The notes beneath the pieces are model-generated. The model did no database searches, had not been told where the DNA came from, and was given only the letters and a program-made list of their open reading frames with translations. Shown one piece after another: positions 8,423-15,889 of a stretch of DNA of 39,603 nucleotides (position 1 is its first letter; each line of letters begins with the position of its first letter). The DNA is from an uncultured Cellvibrio sp. (GTDB taxonomy: Bacteria; Pseudomonadota; Gammaproteobacteria; Pseudomonadales; Cellvibrionaceae), in assembly GCA_946481735.1 (NCBI GenBank), contig CAMLOU010000022.1:1-39603 (forward strand). Reading direction: 5' to 3'. The position numbers and the translations under genes are program-made.

Positions 8423-9229
8423 ATGAAGGCGGGGCTCCAGTCGGTGAGTAAAAAATCTGTATTGTCTGCCAAAAAAGCTGATCGTCACGAACTTTATCAA
8501 CGCAGCGTGCAAGCGGCTGATGTGGAAGTGACCTTTATCGATAAAGCCTTTAAAAAATACCGCAAACGTAAAGCGTATAGCATGCGTGAAGATTTTTGCG
8601 GGACTGCACTATTAAGTTGCACCTGGGCTGCCAGCCATAAGCAGCGTCGCGCGACCGGTGTAGATATTGATCCGAACGTTCTGGCCTGGGGCCGGCAACA
8701 TAATCTTGCCCCCTTGGGGGAGGCAGGTGAACGGGTCACGCTGTTACAGCAGGATGTACGTTTACCGCCGGAACAAAAATTTGATCTTATCAATGCGTTT
8801 AATTTCAGCTACTGGATCTTTAAGGACCGCGTCACTCTGCGCGATTATTTTTCCAGCGTGAGGCATTCGCTGGTGGACGATGGCGTGTTTATGCTCGACC
8901 TGTACGGCGGCTGGGAAGCGCACCAGGCGGTGCGTACCAAACGTGCTATCGGGCAGGGCTGTAAATACGTGTGGGATCAGGGCGAAGTCGATCCCATTAC
9001 CCACGACGTAGTGAACCACATTCACTTTGAATTTAAAGATGGTTCGCGCTTGAAGAAGGCCTTTACCTATGAATGGCGCTTTTGGACGCTGACGGAAGTG
9101 CGTGAGTTGTTATTCGATGCGGGCTTTACCGATGTTATTGTCTACTGGCAGGATGAAGGCGATTATGTTATCCGCAACACCAGTGAAAACCAGCCGTTAT
9201 GGCTGGTGTATCTGGTGGCTCTGGCGTAG
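8423..9229 (+). CDS. Class I SAM-dependent methyltransferase
   Basis: A 268-residue soluble protein with a Rossmann-fold SAM-binding core. Motif I is the EDFCGTALLS segment near residue 56, followed by VDIDPNVLAWG, whose acidic residue contacts the SAM ribose. Motif II/III-like segments are LLQQDVR and FDLINAFNFSYWIF. Later strands include DDGVFMLDLYGGWEA and a C-terminal VYWQDEGDYVI. The DFCGTA form of motif I belongs to a group of uncharacterised bacterial methyltransferases; the substrate is unknown. A Pho box about 130-145 bp upstream suggests induction at low phosphate (inference). It is convergent with the gene at 9236-9877, only 6 bp apart, with no terminator visible between them. Confidence 0.88.
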   Translation: MKAGLQSVSKKSVLSAKKADRHELYQRSVQAADVEVTFIDKAFKKYRKRKAYSMREDFCGTALLSCTWAASHKQRRATGVDIDPNVLAWGRQHNLAPLGEAGERVTLLQQDVRLPPEQKFDLINAFNFSYWIFKDRVTLRDYFSSVRHSLVDDGVFMLDLYGGWEAHQAVRTKRAIGQGCKYVWDQGEVDPITHDVVNHIHFEFKDGSRLKKAFTYEWRFWTLTEVRELLFDAGFTDVIVYWQDEGDYVIRNTSENQPLWLVYLVALA

Positions 9230-9235
9230 CAGCGG

Positions 9236-9877
9236 TTACTGACCCAGACGCGCCCACTGACCATTCTTTTTGCAAAAGGTGTAGTGCCCATCCATGGTGC
9301 CGCCTTTGGCGTTGATGATGCTGATCGCCAACTCACGACAAAAATTACCCTCATGTGATAACACGCTGACTGGCACAACGACACCGGCGTTGTTACTCGC
9401 GGGATTAAACCACGAAGCGGGCAGTTGATTATCGCGTGCGGATTCCAGCACTTCCTTGACGGTGTCTTCCAGCAGTGCCCAATCACTGTCGGTGGTTTGC
9501 CGCATCAAGGAATCGCTGACCTGCCAGTGGCCCTCGCTGTCTTTGCAGATATCAAAGCGGTAGTGTTCAGCGTGGCGTTTATCGGCGGTAAATTTAAACA
9601 GCGTGCGCCGGCATTCCCGCGCGGCTTCCATAAACGATAATTTGGGCAGTATCTGCACCTGAATTTTATTGTTCGCTGAACGCCAGCGAATAATCTTCTG
9701 GTCAGGTGTTTTGTTGAGTACTTGTGTCACCTCCTGCTTGAGTGACGTGATGTCCTCGTCAGTCAATTGCTGCAAGAGGGAATTTTTGAGGAAACTGACA
9801 TTAGCTGCCTGGGCGCTCCAGGATAACCCCAGCAGCACCAGACACAGAGTACTCAATACGCTCGCCTTTTTTTTCAT
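9236..9877 (-). CDS. Secreted protein with two tandem RT0821/Lpp0805-like domains
   Basis: A 213-residue protein with a signal peptide (MKKKASVLSTLCLVLLGLSW, cleavage near SAQA). The mature part contains two related halves of about 85 residues. Each begins with an acidic helix (LTDEDITSLKQEV; TDSDWALLEDTV) and has a W-rich strand (IIRWRSANN; ASWFNPASNNAG). Each then has a Cys-bearing helix/strand (ECRRTLFKF; NFCRELAIS) and ends in a Cys plus a G-x-W motif (DICKDSEGHWQV; TFCKKNGQWARL). This pattern resembles surface-antigen-like domains of the RT0821/Lpp0805 type; that match is from memory. The paired cysteines probably form one disulfide per half. AAGGAAGAG precedes the start. It lies 26 bp after the lipoprotein gene at 9904-10491, likely one operon. 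Confidence 0.75.
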   Translation of the reverse strand: MKKKASVLSTLCLVLLGLSWSAQAANVSFLKNSLLQQLTDEDITSLKQEVTQVLNKTPDQKIIRWRSANNKIQVQILPKLSFMEAARECRRTLFKFTADKRHAEHYRFDICKDSEGHWQVSDSLMRQTTDSDWALLEDTVKEVLESARDNQLPASWFNPASNNAGVVVPVSVLSHEGNFCRELAISIINAKGGTMDGHYTFCKKNGQWARLGQ

Positions 9878-9903
9878 GGGGCTCTTCCTTTTCCTGAAGA
9901 AAA

Positions 9904-10491
9904 TTATTTTTTACGCTGGGGAAATTCGCGCAGTAAATCTGCAACCGTTGCGCGAATCGGTTCTTTGGGGCGCATCAGTGCTTCTTCTGTCAAACGTCCC
10001 TGGGCATCACCCTGCCAGATTAACTGGCGTTTTTTTGCATCAATAATATCAATGCGCGCGGCACCCTTACGTTCGATAAATATCTGCGTATGTTCCTGAG
10101 TTGCGGGCATGCCGCGATAGAGTTCCTGCGAATGGCTGTAGTAACCGCCCTCGGTCACCCGCGCTGGCTCAGCGCTGCCCATTTCCTTTAATAAATTCTG
10201 GATGTTGACCTGGTAATTAATCAGCAGGTCCGGTTTTTCTTCGCTGTAGGTATAGCCCCGCGCATCCATTTGCTCGCGGATGGCATGGATAAAATGCTGG
10301 GCAATTTCATTGTCCGGTGTCGCGGCACGGCTGCTTTTTAACAGGGCGTAGGTCCGGTATTTGGAAAAATTCACCGAGTCGTCTTTGCGGGTTTCAATGC
10401 GCGGACCGGTTTGCTGGCAGGCACTCAGAAATAGTAAAACTGTGGTGAGACAGAGCGTTGAAAACAGGGCGAAAGATCGGGAGCGCATCAT
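9904..10491 (-). CDS. DUF4136-type outer-membrane lipoprotein
   Basis: A 195-residue lipoprotein: a hydrophobic signal ends in the lipobox LSAC (LLFLSACQQTG), so the mature protein begins with an acylated Cys. The mature part fits the DUF4136 pattern: VNFSKYRTYALL near the N-terminus, then an IREQMDARGYTYSEEKPDLL segment and a C-terminal half with RIDIIDAKKRQLIWQGDAQG. Residue +2 is Gln, compatible with outer-membrane sorting. The function of the family is unknown. AAGGA lies 7 nt before the ATG at 10491; a second ATG follows immediately. It is the first gene of a probable two-gene unit with 9236-9877. Confidence 0.85.
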   Translation of the reverse strand: MMRSRSFALFSTLCLTTVLLFLSACQQTGPRIETRKDDSVNFSKYRTYALLKSSRAATPDNEIAQHFIHAIREQMDARGYTYSEEKPDLLINYQVNIQNLLKEMGSAEPARVTEGGYYSHSQELYRGMPATQEHTQIFIERKGAARIDIIDAKKRQLIWQGDAQGRLTEEALMRPKEPIRATVADLLREFPQRKK

Positions 10492-10635
10492 GATAGTTCC
10501 TTTGATAAATAACTACTGTGGCGCAAAACATCCCTTGGCTCAGTTGTCTTGATCACATACCTGTTATCTTCAGCCGCAGCGCGTAACCCATTGAGTCTTG
10601 TCCAGTATCTTCCCGAGCGCAAGTGGCGGTGAGTG

Positions 10636-12009
10636 CTAAGCGCGCAGGCTTTGCATAAATGTCACAAGAATCAACAAGGGGCAGATGATGCGTACATAAA
10701 AGGGCCAGATGCGCCAGAAGATGCCCTGCCGCTCTATACCTTGTTGCGCGGCCAAGGTCTGGATTTTTTTATCGCGATGCCACACCCAACCGGCAAATAA
10801 ACACAGCGCCAACCCCAGCAACGGCTGGCTGAATTCCGTCGTAAAGGACACGACACCATCGAACAGCGCGGCAAAATTCATCACGATGACGGCACTGATC
10901 AGAAAAATAATACCGCCGATCATCATGGTCACCTGCGTGCGCGGCGCGCCACTTTTTTCCGTCACGACGGACACGGGCGCTTCCAGCATTGAGATAGACG
11001 AGGTGAGCGCGGCGATAGTCATCAGCGCAAAGAAGGTCATCGCCAACCACACGCCGGCGTTGCCCATGTTGTCGAACAGGCTGGGCAATACTTGCAAGAC
11101 CAATCCCGGCCCCGCAAGTAATTCGCCCGCCGCGCCGTAGATAGCGATGCCCTGTGCCTGCGCGACGTACATCGCGGGAATAATCAGCAGGCCCGCCACA
11201 AATGCAAAACTGGTATCGAGCAGGGTAAGTGTCGCGCCGATGTGCGGTAATTTGTCCCGTCGGTCTTTTTCCGAGAGAGCCCGGCCGAGATAGGAGCCGT
11301 AGACCAGCATGGTCCCCACGCCTAATGAGAGCGAAAAAAACGCCTGCCCCATCGCACTCAATAACAAAGCCGGATCAAGGACCCGTGAAAAATCCGGCAA
11401 CAGATACACGCGCAATCCCTCTGCGGCACCGGGCTGGTTCAGCACATAAACAATCAACGCCAACAATAAAATCGCCAGGGTCGGCATCAGCCGCGTTGAC
11501 CAGGCTTCAATGCCCTGGCTTACGCCGCGTGCAACAATCCACACGGTCATCAGCGAAAACACAAAGCAGGTGGACAGGTCGCGCACCAGCCCGCTTTGTG
11601 CCAGCCAGTTCGCCCCCGCCTCAAAACCCAGGAGTTGCATCAACGGCGCGGCAAATTTGGCAAGCATCCAGCCGGCGACAATGGCATAAAAACTCAGGAT
11701 CAAACTCACCACCAGCACACCGTAATAACCCACCATGCTGCCGACGCGACGCAACAGCGGGCGCTCGCTCAAGGTGCTCAAGGCGGTAACGATATTGGCG
11801 TTGCTGTGGCGGCCGATAATCAGCTCGGCCATCAGGGCGGGGTAGGCTAATAAAAACGCGAGAATTAAATAGGCGAGAACAAATGCACCGCCGCCGTTGC
11901 TGGCGGCCTGGGTAGGGAAGCCCCAGATATTTCCCAGCCCGATGGCAGAGCCGGCGGCGGCCATCAAAAATCCAAAACGGGAAGTGAAATGTCCGCGAGC
12001 GTGTGCCAT
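10636..12009 (-). CDS. Sodium-dependent NSS-family transporter (copy 1)
   Basis: A 457-residue membrane protein of the neurotransmitter:sodium symporter family (LeuT/MhsT-like), which imports amino acids or related solutes with Na+. The hallmark first unwound helix is GSAIGLGNIWGFP, followed by SNGGGAFVLAYL and AELIIGR. A later helix carries FFSLSLGVGTMLVYGSYL. About eleven or twelve membrane helices are visible. ATG 12009 is chosen because AAGGA lies 8 nt upstream; the earlier in-frame ATG at 12027 has no ribosome binding site, and the frame upstream of it overlaps smpB. It lies 77 bp downstream of smpB on the same strand. A second NSS gene (12737-14122) lies on the other side of smpB. Confidence 0.92.
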   Translation of the reverse strand: MAHARGHFTSRFGFLMAAAGSAIGLGNIWGFPTQAASNGGGAFVLAYLILAFLLAYPALMAELIIGRHSNANIVTALSTLSERPLLRRVGSMVGYYGVLVVSLILSFYAIVAGWMLAKFAAPLMQLLGFEAGANWLAQSGLVRDLSTCFVFSLMTVWIVARGVSQGIEAWSTRLMPTLAILLLALIVYVLNQPGAAEGLRVYLLPDFSRVLDPALLLSAMGQAFFSLSLGVGTMLVYGSYLGRALSEKDRRDKLPHIGATLTLLDTSFAFVAGLLIIPAMYVAQAQGIAIYGAAGELLAGPGLVLQVLPSLFDNMGNAGVWLAMTFFALMTIAALTSSISMLEAPVSVVTEKSGAPRTQVTMMIGGIIFLISAVIVMNFAALFDGVVSFTTEFSQPLLGLALCLFAGWVWHRDKKIQTLAAQQGIERQGIFWRIWPFYVRIICPLLILVTFMQSLRA

Positions 12010-12028
12010 AAGGAGGTTCCTTAACATG

Positions 12029-12050
12029 CTGTACAGGTCGTTCTGTACAG
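12029..12050. repeat. Two copies of the palindrome CTGTACAG
   Basis: CTGTACAG occurs at 12029-12036 and 12043-12050, in the 77-bp gap between smpB and the NSS gene. Each copy is self-complementary, and the two can also pair with each other as an 8-bp stem with a 6-nt loop. This could be an operator or a hairpin in the leader of the NSS gene. It does not fit the LexA spacing (CTGT-N8-ACAG). Confidence 0.35.
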
Positions 12051-12085
12051 AGTAAGGCCGCGCAGAACGGCAACGGCCCCCGTTG

Positions 12086-12568
12086 TTATTCTTTGTTGCC
12101 TGTCTGGAATATACGTTGTTTTTGTCGCGCCCAATCGCGATTTTTTTCAGTTTCGCGTTTATCGTGCAGCTGCTTACCTTTGGCGATGGCAATTTCGCAC
12201 TTGATCAGGTGCGCCTTCCAATAAAGCGCCGTGGCCACCACGGTATAACCTTTTTGTTCGATGGCGTCCTGCAAGCGCGTTAATTCGCGGCGGTTCAACA
12301 ATAATTTGCGCGTGCGCAACGGGTCGGTAACGAAGTGGGTGGAGGCCGTGGCCAGGGGCGTTATCTGCGAGCCCAGCAGCCAGGCTTCGCCGTTCTTGAA
12401 GATAACGTAAGTATCCGTCATCTGGACTTTGCCGGCGCGCAGGCTTTTGACTTCCCAGCCGAGCAGCGCCACGCCCGCCTCGAAACGCTCGTGCAGCTCG
12501 TAGTCGAATTTGGCTTTTTTGTTCAGGGCAATGGTGTTGCCGCTGTTCTTGTTCTGCTTTTTAGCCAT
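12086..12568 (-). CDS. smpB: SsrA (tmRNA)-binding protein SmpB
   Basis: A 160-residue cytosolic RNA-binding protein that delivers tmRNA to stalled ribosomes in trans-translation. Recognisable family blocks are [13 protein letters not shown] at the N-terminus, [28 protein letters not shown] and [13 protein letters not shown] basic C-terminal tail follows ([18 protein letters not shown]) that inserts into the ribosomal mRNA channel. The start MAKKQNK at 12568 is the family's usual start; the frame opens 13 codons earlier. The length is normal. The tmRNA gene itself is not in the window. In many Gammaproteobacteria smpB is directly divergent from ratA-rnfH; here an NSS transporter gene is placed between them. 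Confidence 0.97.
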   Translation of the reverse strand: MAKKQNKNSGNTIALNKKAKFDYELHERFEAGVALLGWEVKSLRAGKVQMTDTYVIFKNGEAWLLGSQITPLATASTHFVTDPLRTRKLLLNRRELTRLQDAIEQKGYTVVATALYWKAHLIKCEIAIAKGKQLHDKRETEKNRDWARQKQRIFQTGNKE

Positions 12569-12736
12569 GAGAGAAAACAGTCCTGATAACGCGAAAAAGG
12601 GCGGCATTATATCGGCAAAGAGTGCGGCCTGTCTCGACTGCGGGCTTATGCTGTCGCACTAATCCCGCTACAATCCGGCCCAGCGCCCTATCGGGAGCCG
12701 TGCTTCATCATCCAGCAGCTACACGGAGCCACGTCA

Positions 12737-14122
12737 GTGAAGCGATTTAAACAACATGCCATCTGGGGCCACCGGGGCACCTTTATCCTCGCGGCCACCG
12801 GCTCGGCGGTGGGTTTGGGTAATATCTGGAAATTCCCCTATGTGACCGGTGAAAACGGCGGCGGTGCATTTGTATTGATGTACCTGGTGTGTGTGGCCAT
12901 CATCGGCATTCCGATCATGATCGCCGAAATCCTCCTGGGCCGTCGCGCCCGCGCCAACCCCATCACCTCCGTCCAGACGGTATCCCGCGACAGTGGCCTG
13001 CTGCGCGGCTGGAATGTGATTGGCTGGATGGGGGTAATTGCCGCGTTCCTGATCCTGTCCTACTACACCGTGATCGCTGGCTGGACCCTCGAATATTTTA
13101 CGCTCGCCCTGGACAACCGTTTTGTCGGCCTGGACGGCGAAGCCTCGGGCAATATTTTTGATGAACTACTGGCCAACCGCAGTCAACTGGTGCAGTGGCA
13201 AACCGCCTTTATTTCCATGACCGCGTTGATCCTGATGTTCGGTGTCAACAAGGGCCTGGAAGCGGCGGTGCGCATTATGATGCCGGTACTGTTTTTGCTC
13301 CTGTTACTGCTCTTGGCCTACGCCATCTATGCCGGCGATTTCGCCGCCGGTTTTCGTTTCCTGTTCAGCTTTCATCCGGAAGATTTGTCCGTGCGCGGTG
13401 CGCTGATTGCGCTGGGTCATGCCTTCTTTACGCTGAGCCTCGGCATGGCGGCGATCATGGCTTATGGTGCCTATATGCCCAGCACCTCGGCCATTGGCAA
13501 GACAGCGGTGACGGTGGCGTTGCTGGATACCACCGTGGCATTGGTGGCGGGGCTGGCGATCTTTCCGCTGGTATTTGCCACGCCGGATATCACGCCCAGC
13601 GAAGGGCCGGGGCTGATGTTCGTGACCCTGCCTATTGCGTTTGGGGCCATGCCCTGGGGCAGCGTGTTTGGCAGCGCATTCTTTGCACTGGTAATTCTCG
13701 CCGCCTGGAGTTCGACAATTTCCCTATTGGAGCCCTCGGTCGCTTACCTGACGGAACGCTTTCGCTTTCATCGTATCAGTGCCAGCTTATTGATTGCGCT
13801 GGGCGCCTGGCTGCTGGGATTGGGCACGGTATTTTCGTTTAATGTCTGGGTCGATAAAAAAATTCTGTGGGATCTCAATTTCTTTGGTCTGATTGACTTC
13901 CTCACCACCAATGTCATGCTGCCACTCGGCGGTTTGCTCACTGCCGTCTATGTCGGCTGGCGTGTGAAACGCGAACTGATTGAGCATGAATTGAAACTGG
14001 ATTCCACGCGCTTTGTTCGCATCTGGTATTGGTTGTTGCGTTACATTTCACCGCTGGCGGTGTTAGCCGTATTGCTCGGTGGTTTGTATCCGGTATTGAA
14101 AAATTTTTTCGGGGAGTCGTAA
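12737..14122 (+). CDS. Sodium-dependent NSS-family transporter (copy 2)
   Basis: A 461-residue Na+-coupled symporter of the neurotransmitter:sodium symporter family, starting at GTG with GGAG about 9 nt upstream. The first helix has GSAVGLGNIWKFPYVTGENG, helix 2 FVLMYLVCVAIIGIPIMIAE, and a later helix FFTLSLGMAAIMAYGAYM. It is a clear homologue of the transporter at 10636-12009. The unwound-helix motif differs (WKFP against WGFP), as does the C-terminus. The length fits bacterial eleven- or twelve-helix members. The substrate, probably an amino acid, cannot be assigned. The stop is only 3 bp before the ratA start codon, so the two are probably co-transcribed and may be translationally coupled. 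Confidence 0.93.
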   Translation: MKRFKQHAIWGHRGTFILAATGSAVGLGNIWKFPYVTGENGGGAFVLMYLVCVAIIGIPIMIAEILLGRRARANPITSVQTVSRDSGLLRGWNVIGWMGVIAAFLILSYYTVIAGWTLEYFTLALDNRFVGLDGEASGNIFDELLANRSQLVQWQTAFISMTALILMFGVNKGLEAAVRIMMPVLFLLLLLLLAYAIYAGDFAAGFRFLFSFHPEDLSVRGALIALGHAFFTLSLGMAAIMAYGAYMPSTSAIGKTAVTVALLDTTVALVAGLAIFPLVFATPDITPSEGPGLMFVTLPIAFGAMPWGSVFGSAFFALVILAAWSSTISLLEPSVAYLTERFRFHRISASLLIALGAWLLGLGTVFSFNVWVDKKILWDLNFFGLIDFLTTNVMLPLGGLLTAVYVGWRVKRELIEHELKLDSTRFVRIWYWLLRYISPLAVLAVLLGGLYPVLKNFFGES

Positions 14123-14125
14123 TTT

Positions 14126-14569
14126 TTGACCCATAAGGTACAGCGCTCTGCACTGGTGCAGTATTCCGCGCAGCAGATGTTTGATCTGGTGAATGATATT
14201 GAAACCTATCCGCAATATATGGATGGCTGTGTCGGTGCAAAGATTTTGCGCCGCGAAGATGACTGGCTCGAAGCGCGGCTCGATTTGCAAAAGGCCGGCG
14301 TGACGCAAAGTTTTGTTACCCGCAATCACTTGCAACCGCCCACCTGCATGACCATGACACTGGTGGATGGTCCCTTTTCCAAACTTCACGGCTGTTGGCG
14401 TTTTACGCCCTTAAGTGATGCGGCATGCAAAGTCAGTTTTGAATTGGAGTTTGAACTGAAAAACCGTTTGCTGGGCATGGCGGTGGGTAAATTATTTGAA
14501 GCGGTTGCCAACCGCCAGGTAGATGCCTTGTGCGCGCGTGCACAAACAGTTTATGGACGTATTGAGTAG
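14126..14569 (+). CDS. ratA: RatA / Coq10-like START-domain protein
   Basis: A 147-residue protein of the RatA (YfjG) family, with a START/polyketide-cyclase lipid-binding fold. Matching family blocks are RSALVQYSAQQMFDLVNDIE near the start, LQKAGVTQSFVTRN in the middle, MTLVDGPFSKL and CWRFTPLSDAACKVSF, then a C-terminal helix. E. coli RatA was described as inhibiting ribosome association, while eukaryotic and other relatives (Coq10) bind ubiquinone; which role applies here is open. It starts at TTG with GGGAG about 9 nt upstream, immediately after the NSS stop codon. It is followed 15 bp later by rnfH, the conserved partner. Confidence 0.93.
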   Translation: MTHKVQRSALVQYSAQQMFDLVNDIETYPQYMDGCVGAKILRREDDWLEARLDLQKAGVTQSFVTRNHLQPPTCMTMTLVDGPFSKLHGCWRFTPLSDAACKVSFELEFELKNRLLGMAVGKLFEAVANRQVDALCARAQTVYGRIE

Positions 14570-14584
14570 AGTAAGAGAAGGTCT

Positions 14585-14914
14585 ATGGCAGATTTTGATT
14601 TAATAACCGTGGAAGTGGCTTACGCCTTGCCACACCAGCAAAAGATTATTGAGTTATTGGTTGAGCCGGGTACGACCGCGCTGCAGGCGGTAGAGCGCTC
14701 CGGCATTGTAAAAATATTTCCGGAGATTGATATCACCAGCGCCCGGATGGGCATCTTCGGGCAGGCGTTGGGCACCAAAGGCTTAAATCCGCCGGATACC
14801 TATGAACTGCATCCCGGTGATCGCGTGGAAATTTATCGGCCCTTAAAATCCGATCCTAAAGAAGCGCGGCGCAAACGGGCTGAAAAAAGTAAAGATGAAG
14901 ATACCAGTGATTGA
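14585..14914 (+). CDS. rnfH: RnfH-family ubiquitin-fold protein
   Basis: A 109-residue protein of the RnfH (YfjF/RatB) family, with a beta-grasp fold. Family features are VEVAYALPHQQKIIELLVEP at the N-terminus, an AVERSGI helix, the FGQALG segment and the DRVEIYRPLKSDPKEARRKR block near the C-terminus, followed by a charged tail. RnfH proteins have been linked to Rnf complexes in some bacteria, but the general function is unknown. AGAAGG precedes the ATG. It is co-transcribed with ratA in nearly all gammaproteobacterial genomes. A minisatellite-like repeat starts 16 bp after its stop. Confidence 0.95.
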   Translation: MADFDLITVEVAYALPHQQKIIELLVEPGTTALQAVERSGIVKIFPEIDITSARMGIFGQALGTKGLNPPDTYELHPGDRVEIYRPLKSDPKEARRKRAEKSKDEDTSD

Positions 14915-14929
14915 TGTCATGGTGTATTT

Positions 14930-15028
14930 GGTTCGCGGTTAATTGATTCGCGGTTAGTTGATTCCTGGTTAATGGGTTCCTGGTTAATGGGTTCTTGGTT
15001 AATTGGTCCGTGAGTTAATTGGTTCATG
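14930..15028. repeat. 15-bp tandem repeat, about 6.5 copies
   Basis: Units begin at 14930, 14945, 14960, 14975, 14990, 15005 (16 bp) and 15021 (partial), with the consensus GGTTCCTGGTTAATK. Copies differ at one to four positions, so the array is diverged rather than freshly expanded. The unit length is a multiple of three, and the minus strand stays open across it with a repeated Ile-Asn-Gln-Glu-Pro unit. No good start signal supports translation. It lies between rnfH and a strong terminator, so it would be in the rnfH 3' untranslated region. Confidence 0.85.
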
Positions 15029-15079
15029 TTATAAGTGTTACGAAAATCACATTCTCTGAAAATTTTTGTGTGACCCAAA

Positions 15080-15120
15080 AAATAAGCCCCATTCTTCTGC
15101 ACAAAGAATGGGGTTTATTT
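15080..15120. terminator. Bidirectional intrinsic terminator after rnfH
   Basis: A 17-bp inverted repeat with a single G-T pair (arms 15080-15096 and 15104-15120, 7-nt loop) is GC-rich in the centre (GCCCCATTCTT). It is flanked by A and T runs: AAAAAAT on the left and TTTATTTTTT on the right. It should end the NSS2-ratA-rnfH transcript and insulate the glycine-zipper gene. Confidence 0.9.
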
Positions 15121-15208
15121 TTTACGTTCAGCTTTCGTTAAGATTTTCCCGGTATAAATGGCAGCAAGCGTTTATGAAACGATTTTTCCGTCAAAGGAGT
15201 AGAACACG

Positions 15209-15754
15209 ATGAATAAGTCCATGATTGTTGGCACGGTATTGGGTATTGGTATTGCCACCGCCGGTGGTGCTATTGCCAGTTATCAATTGTTAAAAGAGCC
15301 AGCCTATGCCGAGGTGGTAAACACTGAAACACTCACCAAACAAATCCAGATTCCCCGCGAAGAATGTCGCGAGGAAACCGTCGTGCGGCAAAAGCCGGTG
15401 AAAGATGAACATCGCATCGCCGGTAAAGCTATCGGTGCGGTGGTCGGTGGTGTGCTGGGTCATCAGGTGGGTGGTGGTAGCGGTAAAAAGGTGGCCACGG
15501 TGGCGGGCGCTGTTGCCGGTGGTTATGCAGGTGATCGCGTGCAGGACAATATGCAAAAAAATAATACCTACACCACCACCGAGCAGGTCTGTAATACGGT
15601 CTATGAAACCCGCGAAGAAATTACTGGCTACAACGTCACTTATCGTTTCAAAGACGAAGAAGGTACGGTCAAGATGACCTATGATCCCGGTCAACGCATC
15701 CCGGTAAAAGATGGCCAGCTGGTGCTGGCACCCACCGAGGAAAATATTCAGTAA
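15209..15754 (+). CDS. Glycine-zipper 2TM-domain protein
   Basis: A 181-residue envelope protein. The N-terminal hydrophobic segment (MIVGTVLGIGIATAGGAIAS) is a membrane anchor or an uncleaved signal. A Cys-containing stretch (IPREECREETVVRQ) follows. The glycine-zipper block has small-residue periodicity (IGAVVGGVLGHQVGGGSG, then VAGAVAGGYAGDRV) and is typical of the 2TM glycine-zipper / 17-kDa antigen families. A C-terminal region ends with YRFKDEEGTVKMTYDPGQRI, a motif common after such zippers. The two cysteines (in EECRE and VCNTV) could form a disulfide. AAAGGAG lies 9 nt upstream of the ATG. It is a single-gene unit between two terminators. The function is unknown; relatives affect the cell envelope. 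Confidence 0.85.
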   Translation: MNKSMIVGTVLGIGIATAGGAIASYQLLKEPAYAEVVNTETLTKQIQIPREECREETVVRQKPVKDEHRIAGKAIGAVVGGVLGHQVGGGSGKKVATVAGAVAGGYAGDRVQDNMQKNNTYTTTEQVCNTVYETREEITGYNVTYRFKDEEGTVKMTYDPGQRIPVKDGQLVLAPTEENIQ

Positions 15755-15777
15755 TCAATTTGTCATATATCGCGCTG

Positions 15778-15810
15778 GCGCCGTGTCATTAAATTGCACG
15801 GCGCTTTTTT
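15778..15810 (+). terminator. Intrinsic terminator after glycine-zipper gene
   Basis: GCGCCGTG (15778-15785) pairs with CACGGCGC (15797-15804) across an 11-nt loop and is directly followed by six T residues (15805-15810). It lies 24 bp past the stop codon. Confidence 0.9.
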
Positions 15811-15889
15811 ATTCCCGCCTTTTTGTCCGCTTCCCCGCATGTTCGCCTGCGTACACTCCCTTTTGGCCTGATCCGCTATACTCGTGAAA

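Noticed and set aside
11229..11789. 186-codon plus-strand open frame opposite NSS copy 1
   Set aside because: Ser/Pro/Arg-rich composition typical of an antisense shadow of a membrane-protein gene.
12029..12050. LexA (SOS) box
   Set aside because: The CTGT and ACAG elements are present but not with the CTGT-N8-ACAG spacing required for LexA.
13195..13842. 215-codon open frame inside NSS copy 2
   Set aside because: An alternative frame of an intact transporter gene, Arg/Cys/Gly-rich, without start signals.
14917..15102. 61-codon minus-strand frame across the 15-bp repeat
   Set aside because: The repeated pentapeptide follows automatically from a 15-bp unit; no ribosome binding site, and the frame runs through the terminator stem.
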